From UBA6165 sp044233745 (GTDB lineage: Bacteria > Bacteroidota > Bacteroidia > Flavobacteriales_D > Crocinitomicaceae), in the NCBI GenBank assembly GCA_044233745.1, contig JBIIJN010000117.1, positions 1 through 5,478 of the forward strand: a DNA stretch of 5,478 nt, written 5' to 3'. The notes beneath the pieces are model-generated. The model saw only the letters and a program-made list of their open reading frames with translations. It searched no databases and was not told where the DNA came from. Positions 1 to 4,208 of the stretch are shown one piece after another; the stretch's first letter is position 1; the number at the start of each line of letters is the position of its first letter. The translations under genes and the position numbers were made by a program.

Positions 1-4
1 ATAG

Positions 5-90
5 GGCGGTTGGCAGTTGGCGATTAGCGGTTGGCGATTAGCTAAACCAACAGCTAAAGCGAAGCGAACCAATAGCTAACAGCTAAAAAC
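5..90. repeat. Heptanucleotide repeat island A (two opposed arms)
   Basis: From 5 to 39 there are five back-to-back 7-base units (GGCGGTT, GGCAGTT, GGCGATT, AGCGGTT, GGCGATT; consensus RGCRRTT), followed by AGCTAAA at 40-46. From about 47 to 90 the same type of unit reads on the opposite strand (AGCTAAA at 52-58, AGCTAAC at 74-80, AGCTAAA at 81-87), around a core AAAGCGAAGCGAA at 56-68. The island therefore has opposed arms that could partly pair, with wobble and mismatches. It contains no plausible gene. Similar units recur at 1885-1990 and 4040-4208, so this is a dispersed family of intergenic repeats. The role is unknown; replication slippage or spread as small intergenic modules are both possible. 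Confidence 0.8.
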
Positions 91-97
91 AAAAACC

Positions 98-216
98 CGC
101 GCAAACTTTGTCAAAGTGCTGCTCAGGTCTTTGAAACATTTTTCTTTCGACTAAACTTAATAATTATTTAAATGGCTTTTTCGCAAAACTTTGACAAAGT
201 AGCGCTCACAAGAAGC
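98..216. repeat. Palindrome-bounded intergenic element, copy 1 (119 bp)
   Basis: The left end (98-122) contains CGCGCA, the odd-centred palindrome ACTTTGTCAAAGT (105-117) and GCTGC. The right end (183-216) contains GCAAA, ACTTTGACAAAGT (188-200), then A-G-CGCT and AGAAGC. The two palindromes are reverse complements of each other, with centres 83 bases apart, so they also act as a 13-bp terminal inverted repeat. A second copy at 4076-4193 has the same order and nearly the same length. The right ends match at 31 of 34 positions and the left ends differ by one inserted base, while the interiors (about 123-182 here) look unrelated. The element stops 14 bases before the start codon of the DUF4139 gene, so its right palindrome probably lies in the promoter or 5' leader. 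It could be a MITE-like repeat, a paired protein-binding site, or both. It carries no ORF. Confidence 0.75.
130..159 (+). promoter_or_regulatory. Possible Bacteroidota-type promoter for the DUF4139 gene
   Basis: TTTG at 130-133 is followed after 18 bases by TAAACTTA at 152-159. The Bacteroidota consensus is TTTG (-33) and TAnnTTTG (-7) with about 19-21 bases between them, so the -7 box has two mismatches and the spacing is slightly short. If real, transcription would start near 165-168 and the second ACTTTGACAAAGT palindrome (188-200) would lie in the untranslated leader. It lies within the divergent interior of the repeat element. This is a weak match in AT-rich sequence and should be taken only as the best candidate seen. 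Confidence 0.22.
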
Positions 217-230
217 ATAAAAACTAAAAC

Positions 231-1880
231 ATGAAAACAATAACTTCAATCATCACAATTTTTACAATGGTCATTTCCATGCATGCCAAAGAAATCACCA
301 AAGACGTAACAGTAACCCAAGCCACAGTTTATTTAAAGGGCGCAAAAGTAACTGCCACAACGCAGTTCAACCTTCCAAAGGGAAAGAACTATGTGAGGCT
401 GGAAAATTTACCCCGCGATATGGATCCAAATACCATCAGCATCAATTTACCAAAAACAGTGAGCCTGATGTCTGTGACGCCTGAATTGCAAACATTGAAA
501 CCACACAACGCCAATGCTGAGGAATTGCGTTTACAAGACGATCTGAAAAAAAATAACCGTTTACTTCAACTGGTTAACGTACAAATTAATATGTTGAACA
601 AAGAAAAAAACAAAAAAGTCAAAAAGCAAAACAAAAGAATTCAGCGCAAATTGAAAAAAACGAAAACAAAAAACGTAGCGCAATTGGATAAACTGATAGC
701 GGAATATGATAAAAAACTCCTGGCCACCGAAAATGCATTGGTGCTTCTCAATGAACAAAATAAAGAGCTAATTGAAAAACAAAAGGAGATTCAAGCTCAA
801 ATCAATCAAGGTAAACCTACAAACACCAAAACATTAGGCTATGATGTGTTGCTTGAATTAGATAACTCCGAAGAGCAAACCGTTGAATTGACGATAAGCT
901 ATTTGATAGATAATGCGGGTTGGGTCCCCACATATGATATTCGCGCCAAAACTGATAAAAAAGCAGTTGAAATCAACTACAAGGGGAAAATTTACCAAAA
1001 CACAGGTCAAGAATGGAACAACATCAAGTTGGCTGTTTCTTCCTATCGCCCGAATTTCAACACACAGCGCCCAATATTAAATCCATTGTATGCAACCGAA
1101 TATATTCATCAGCAGCCAGTCAATACTCAATTCACAACAAGAACAACAAGTACTGGCAATTTGTATCAATCAGTGCCGATGACGGTTAATGAAAACCTTT
1201 GGAGTCCGAAAGATTTAGACGTGATTTTGGCGGAACCAGCCGCTTGGGTAGCTGTAACAGATTCACCATTGAGCGTGATTTACGAACTTTCCAAAAACCA
1301 CACGATTCCGAGCAAATTAAATCCGCAGCATGTTTTTTTAGACACCAAGGAAGTAGATGCGGATTATGTGTATCATGCCGTGCCATCAATCAGCAGCGAA
1401 GTTCATTTACTGGCCAAAGTGAAAAATTGGAACGAATTGAACCTCATGGGTGGTGAAGCATTTTTGTTTTTGGGTGATAACTTTGTGGGCAAATCAGTTA
1501 TCAATAGCAAATATACGCAAGATGAATTACCGATTGCTTTGGGCACAGATGAGCGTATTATTGTGCGTCGTACCCGCATGGCTGATAAACCTGAAGACAA
1601 GAACAATGAGTTGCAGGATACAGAGTTACACGCCTACGAAATCACCTACAAAAACAACATGAACTTTGATGTGGTGTTGGAGATTTTAGATCAAATGCCC
1701 TTGAGCATAACACAAAAAATCCAAATCCTAGATGCGGAGTATGAAGATGCTGAATTCAGTAAATCTACTGGTGCACTCATTTGGACACGACAACTCGCTG
1801 CAGGGAAATCAGGCAAACTGGTTTTCAGCTACAAAGTGATTTACAACAAAGGCGTTCATGTGCAGTATAAGCGTGGGTAA
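231..1880 (+). CDS. Secreted DUF4140/DUF4139 domain protein (mucoidy inhibitor MuiA-like family)
   Basis: A complete 549-residue protein with the family's usual architecture. Residues 1-19 form a Sec signal peptide (hydrophobic TSIITIFTMVIS, probable cleavage after MHA), which supports the ATG at 231; there is no Shine-Dalgarno, only an A-rich leader. Residues ~24-95 match the N-terminal DUF4140 domain (VTVTQATVYLKGAKVTA; later NLPRDMDPNTISI). Residues ~95-195 are a long charged coiled coil, unusually lysine-rich at 123-148. Residues ~203-545 are DUF4139: SYLIDNAGWVPTYDIR with Trp231, the YQNTGQEW block with Trp262, SPLSVIYELSKNHTIPS near 344-360, and FVGKS near 418-422. A variable linker (~275-340) splits the domain. 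The biochemical function is unknown; the 'mucoidy inhibitor' label is inherited and says little here. The predicted location is periplasm or cell envelope. The gene is convergent with the neighbouring operon and appears to be monocistronic. Confidence 0.9.
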   Translation: MKTITSIITIFTMVISMHAKEITKDVTVTQATVYLKGAKVTATTQFNLPKGKNYVRLENLPRDMDPNTISINLPKTVSLMSVTPELQTLKPHNANAEELRLQDDLKKNNRLLQLVNVQINMLNKEKNKKVKKQNKRIQRKLKKTKTKNVAQLDKLIAEYDKKLLATENALVLLNEQNKELIEKQKEIQAQINQGKPTNTKTLGYDVLLELDNSEEQTVELTISYLIDNAGWVPTYDIRAKTDKKAVEINYKGKIYQNTGQEWNNIKLAVSSYRPNFNTQRPILNPLYATEYIHQQPVNTQFTTRTTSTGNLYQSVPMTVNENLWSPKDLDVILAEPAAWVAVTDSPLSVIYELSKNHTIPSKLNPQHVFLDTKEVDADYVYHAVPSISSEVHLLAKVKNWNELNLMGGEAFLFLGDNFVGKSVINSKYTQDELPIALGTDERIIVRRTRMADKPEDKNNELQDTELHAYEITYKNNMNFDVVLEILDQMPLSITQKIQILDAEYEDAEFSKSTGALIWTRQLAAGKSGKLVFSYKVIYNKGVHVQYKRG

Positions 1881-1884
1881 GGTT

Positions 1885-1990
1885 AGCAGTTGGCGGTTGG
1901 CAATCAAATAGCCAAAAGCCAAAGCGCAGCGAAACAAAGGCCAAAGCGTAGCGAGCCAACCTGTCTGCCGACAGGCAGGCAGCTAAAACC
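1885..1990. repeat. Heptad repeat island B in the convergent intergenic gap
   Basis: The 102-bp gap between the convergent genes is almost entirely repeat. Forward units AGCAGTT, GGCGGTT and GGCAATC (1885-1905) are followed by opposite-strand units (AGCCAAA type, from about 1909). Two copies of AAAGCGNAGCGAR occur, at 1921-1933 and 1943-1955, matching the core at 56-68 of island A. The stretch AAAGCGTAGCGAGCCAA (1943-1959) parallels AAAGCGAAGCGAACCAA (56-72). In island A this is followed by TAGCTAA and then CAGCTAAAA; here a CCTGTC...GACAGG palindrome takes the place of TAGCTAA before the same CAGCTAAAA (1980-1988). The island begins within a few bases of the stop codon at 1880. Its right end supplies the TAG stop of the beta-barrel gene. 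Confidence 0.8.
1960..1979. repeat. CCTGTC-TGCC-GACAGG hairpin module; possible bidirectional terminator
   Basis: A perfect 6-bp stem (1960-1965 with 1970-1975) closes a TGCC tetraloop. An alternative 5-bp stem, CTGCC (1965-1969) with GGCAG (1974-1978), overlaps it, so the two folds exclude each other. Palindromes of this GCAGGCAG/CTGTCTGCC type are, to my knowledge, common between genes in Bacteroidota genomes. Its place between two converging genes suits a bidirectional transcription terminator or 3'-end stabiliser, but no T-run follows the stem on either strand, so a classical intrinsic terminator is not supported. Confidence 0.5.
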
Positions 1991-2648
1991 CCAAAGAAAC
2001 ACCAATTTGTGCGCTGAAAATAGGTGTACACGATTTACTTGCCAAGCCTTGTGTTTGGTTGATTAGAACCTCTGTATTTGGGGAATATAGATACGGTGTA
2101 TAGGCCAAAGCAACAAAAGGGGAAAATGAAAATTTCCCCTTTTGTTTAAAACGGTAACCCATTTTGTTGGAAATTTCTCCTCCAATTCCATAAGCTCGGT
2201 AGCGCCCTTCATTAAAATCGAAAAGACTTCCGTTTACCTTTCTCGACAACACGCTTATAACCAAAGAAACACCAAACTCAGTAAAAAGACCACTAGATTT
2301 ATCCGAATTAAAAAAATGGATCAAATAACTTGGTTTTAAAATATCTAGCCTCAATAAATTGTCAAAATTTTCATTTTTTGCGCGACTTTCAAAAGAAAAT
2401 CCAGATAAACCAAAACCATGTTTCAATCGGTTTTTTGAGCTAAAAATTTGAGTAACAGATATACTTGCACCTATATCAAAAAGAGGCTGTTGGTTTTCCA
2501 AAAATGGTCGAGAAAAATTATAAGTTTGAATGGCTTTGTCCCATTGAGGGGCAAACATATATGCGAATCCACCGTCAATTTTAGTTTCTTGAGATAGCGA
2601 AAAAAGCGCAGGAAAAAACATGATTAGAAACGCCGCAAATTTTCTCAT
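1983..2648 (-). CDS. Predicted small outer-membrane beta-barrel protein, function unknown
   Basis: A 221-residue protein with a clear Sec signal peptide (MRKFAAFLIMFFPALFSLSQ, cleavage near residue 20). The mature part is made of alternating aromatic/polar stretches typical of membrane beta-strands (for example FGLSGFSFES, 78-87; FSFSPFVALAYTPYLYS, 173-189). It ends in IGVSLGF with a C-terminal Phe, as in many outer-membrane barrels handled by the BAM complex. I do not recognise a specific family. The ATG overlaps the stop of the upstream amine oxidase as ATGA (2648-2645), which fixes the start, explains the lack of a separate ribosome site and implies translational coupling. The barrel inference comes from strand pattern, length and C-terminus only; a periplasmic beta-sandwich is possible. 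Two oddities: a 14-bp inverted repeat lies inside the gene (2112-2146), and the TAG stop sits inside an intergenic repeat unit. Confidence 0.8.
   Translation of the reverse strand: MRKFAAFLIMFFPALFSLSQETKIDGGFAYMFAPQWDKAIQTYNFSRPFLENQQPLFDIGASISVTQIFSSKNRLKHGFGLSGFSFESRAKNENFDNLLRLDILKPSYLIHFFNSDKSSGLFTEFGVSLVISVLSRKVNGSLFDFNEGRYRAYGIGGEISNKMGYRFKQKGKFSFSPFVALAYTPYLYSPNTEVLINQTQGLASKSCTPIFSAQIGVSLGF
2112..2146. repeat. Perfect 14-bp inverted repeat inside the beta-barrel gene
   Basis: AACAAAAGGGGAAA (2112-2125) is the exact reverse complement of TTTCCCCTTTTGTT (2133-2146), with a 7-base loop (2126-2132). On the coding (minus) strand it spans codons for Lys-Gln-Lys-Gly-Lys-Phe through Ser-Pro-Phe-Val, about residues 168-179. 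The stem has only five G/C pairs but is perfect over 14 bp. On the plus strand it lies about 230 bases past the stop of the convergent DUF4139 gene. No T-run follows the stem on either strand, so a standard terminator is not indicated. It may pause RNA polymerase, act on mRNA stability, or be a by-product of A/T-rich codon choice. Confidence 0.7.
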
Positions 2649-3985
2649 TTCAAAACATCATTTAAAAGTTGAATCACTTCCCTATAACCTGTTTCTACAG
2701 CGCCTTGAACCGTCTGATGGTGTCCGTTCAAATTCATAGCTTCACCAGCAAAATAGATTTTTTTATCAATTGGTTGAGCAGCAATAGAGCGTGCATTTCC
2801 CATGCCAACTGTGCTGTATGAATATGCTCCTTGAATAAATGGATTTGTAGTCCAATTTTCTACGTGAGACGCCAAAAAAGATGTGGATGCCTGTCCATTG
2901 TACATCAAATCCAATTCTTCCAAAAGTGCCTGGGTAATTGCCGAATCTGAACCCAACGAAGTCAAAAATTCCGCTTGTTCTCCCATCACGAAAGCCAATA
3001 AAACATTGTCATTTTGAGCTTTACCTACACTGTCATCGGCATAAGCAGCGCATATTTCTCCACCGATAATATTTTGGTCAAAAAACTTAGTAGAAAACTT
3101 CAAAAACACCTTCATTCCTGCACCCATGCCAATCTGAGAAAATGCGTTTGTTTTTGCAGTGGGCAATGCTGGTTGAAACAGAATATCATTGGATTTCAAA
3201 ATGGAAATTGGCACCGTTATGATAACTTTATCTGCTTGAAAAATAGTATTGTTGATGTCGTGTATCTTAATTTCGGCGTTGGAATAGTCAATTTTATTTA
3301 CAACCGTGTTGAACACAATTTTATCACTTACGTGGCTCGCTATTTCTTTCTCAATAAGATCAAAGTAGGTTTCCTGAAATTTAAAATCGTCTTCTCCAGA
3401 ACTCCAATTTTCCTCCTCTAAATTGTTGTAATAAACTGAAAGTGTTGAAGCATCTGCGCCTTGATCGCCAGCCATATTTTCAACAATAAATTTGTAATCA
3501 TTCCCAAGACCTTGTTGAATGGCGAATGCTTCAAATGAAATGTCTGGCAAATTATCGCCTTCGAAGATATTTACATCTCGTGGCAATTCAGTAACAAGCT
3601 GATTGTTGAACCAAAATTTTGCATCACTTTCATCTATTGTGATTTTGGTTTCAGATTTTTTAATCAAATCATGTAAAATATTGTTTTTACCGTGCAACCA
3701 TTGTGCGCCGAGATCTATCGGAAAATTGGCAAAACCAGTCAACTTCGCTAGTCTTCCCCCAAAATTTGAACCAGCCTCCAAAATTTGAAAATCAATGCCC
3801 TTCGATTTTAATATATATCCTGCATAAAGTCCAGCAGCACCAGCACCAATAATGACAACTTTACCTTTATAGTCTATGTTGCTAAACAAATTGTCCTTTC
3901 TGCAACCAGACATATACACTGATGGTATCAACAAGCCTCCAATGGAGAGCAGAGAACTTCGTTTTAAAAAATCTCTTCTTTTCAT
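2645..3985 (-). CDS. Tat-exported FAD-dependent amine oxidase, predicted lipoprotein (flavin monoamine/polyamine oxidase family)
   Basis: A complete 446-residue flavoenzyme of the flavin amine oxidase superfamily, expected to oxidise an amine using FAD; the substrate cannot be read from sequence. The N-terminus has a twin-arginine motif (KRRDFLK, 2-8), a hydrophobic stretch (11-26) and a lipobox-like YMSGC, so Cys28 is the likely lipidated residue, followed by R-K-D-N as in many Bacteroidota lipoproteins. Tat export suits a protein that folds around FAD in the cytoplasm. FAD-binding features are GAGAAG (47-52), Glu70, GGR (76-78), DLGAQWLHG (91-99) and the C-terminal YFAGEAMNLNGHHQT (411-425). 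GMGAGMKVFLKF (286-297) places Lys292 where LSD1 and plant polyamine oxidases have their catalytic-site lysine. NPFIQGAYSY (381-390) is also typical. The gene overlaps the downstream beta-barrel gene by ATGA. The gap upstream holds repeats, and I could not identify a convincing promoter. Confidence 0.92.
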   Translation of the reverse strand: MKRRDFLKRSSLLSIGGLLIPSVYMSGCRKDNLFSNIDYKGKVVIIGAGAAGLYAGYILKSKGIDFQILEAGSNFGGRLAKLTGFANFPIDLGAQWLHGKNNILHDLIKKSETKITIDESDAKFWFNNQLVTELPRDVNIFEGDNLPDISFEAFAIQQGLGNDYKFIVENMAGDQGADASTLSVYYNNLEEENWSSGEDDFKFQETYFDLIEKEIASHVSDKIVFNTVVNKIDYSNAEIKIHDINNTIFQADKVIITVPISILKSNDILFQPALPTAKTNAFSQIGMGAGMKVFLKFSTKFFDQNIIGGEICAAYADDSVGKAQNDNVLLAFVMGEQAEFLTSLGSDSAITQALLEELDLMYNGQASTSFLASHVENWTTNPFIQGAYSYSTVGMGNARSIAAQPIDKKIYFAGEAMNLNGHHQTVQGAVETGYREVIQLLNDVLK

Positions 3986-4039
3986 GGGGTGAATTTAAAT
4001 CGAATTTTTGAATAATCGACTGACAAAAAATTGGGAATC

Positions 4040-4074
4040 GCCAACAGATAGTAGCTAAAAGCCAGCAGCCAATT
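4040..4074. repeat. Heptad repeat run C
   Basis: Five consecutive 7-base units, GCCAACA, GATAGTA, GCTAAAA, GCCAGCA and GCCAATT, are the opposite-strand form of the GTTGGC/AGCTAAA heptads seen at 5-90 and 1885-1990. They run directly up to the left end of element copy 2 at 4076, just as island A precedes copy 1. They lie 55-90 bases upstream of the amine oxidase start codon. No gene is present. Confidence 0.65.
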
Positions 4075-4075
4075 T

Positions 4076-4193
4076 CGCGCATAACTTTGTCAAAGTGCTG
4101 CGTCGTATTTCACGAAAATTCTAAAAAACTAAAAATTGGGGATATACTTTAGCTTCCTAGCAAAACTTTGACAAAGTATCGCTAACCAGAAGC
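4076..4193. repeat. Palindrome-bounded intergenic element, copy 2 (118 bp)
   Basis: The left end (4076-4101) has CGCGCA, ACTTTGTCAAAGT (4084-4096) and GCTGC. The right end (4160-4193) has GCAAA, ACTTTGACAAAGT (4165-4177), then A-T-CGCT and AGAAGC. Palindrome centres are 81 bases apart, against 83 in copy 1, and both copies have the same orientation on the plus strand. The interior (about 4102-4159) shows no clear similarity to the interior of copy 1. The element fills most of the gap between the ABC exporter's stop codon and the amine oxidase's start. Read on the minus strand after the ABC gene, the palindrome is ACTTTGTCAAAGT followed by TTTTG. This is faintly terminator-like, but the stem is short (5-6 bp with a 1-3 base loop) and AT-rich. 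Confidence 0.75.
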
Positions 4194-4208
4194 CAGAAGT
4201 CAGCAACC
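4181..4208. repeat. Heptad repeat run D abutting the ABC exporter stop codon
   Basis: The units GCTAACC, AGAAGCC, AGAAGTC and AGCAACC follow each other in 7-base steps and end at 4208, on the TAG stop codon (4210-4208) of the minus-strand exporter gene. The run overlaps the right end of element copy 2. The units are more diverged than in island A, so boundaries are approximate. Confidence 0.5.

Noticed and set aside
5..216. CRISPR array
   Set aside because: Units are 7 bp and contiguous, or a pair of 13-bp palindromes. There is no series of equal repeats and spacers and no cas gene.
1825..2031. Minus-strand 68-residue ORF across the convergent gap
   Set aside because: It runs through the heptad repeats and the 3' ends of both real genes. 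Its translation has no domain and reflects the repeats.
3014..3421. Plus-strand 135-residue ORF opposite the amine oxidase
   Set aside because: It is the antisense shadow of conserved oxidase coding sequence, with no signal, domain or leader of its own.
3882..4082. Minus-strand 66-residue ORF upstream of the amine oxidase
   Set aside because: It overlaps the oxidase N-terminus in another frame and starts inside repeat sequence; the oxidase frame has clear Tat and FAD motifs.
4160..4193. Intrinsic terminator for the ABC exporter
   Set aside because: The palindrome stem is only 5-6 AT-rich pairs with a 1-3 base loop, and the T-run is four bases. The same motif also occurs upstream of a start codon in copy 1.
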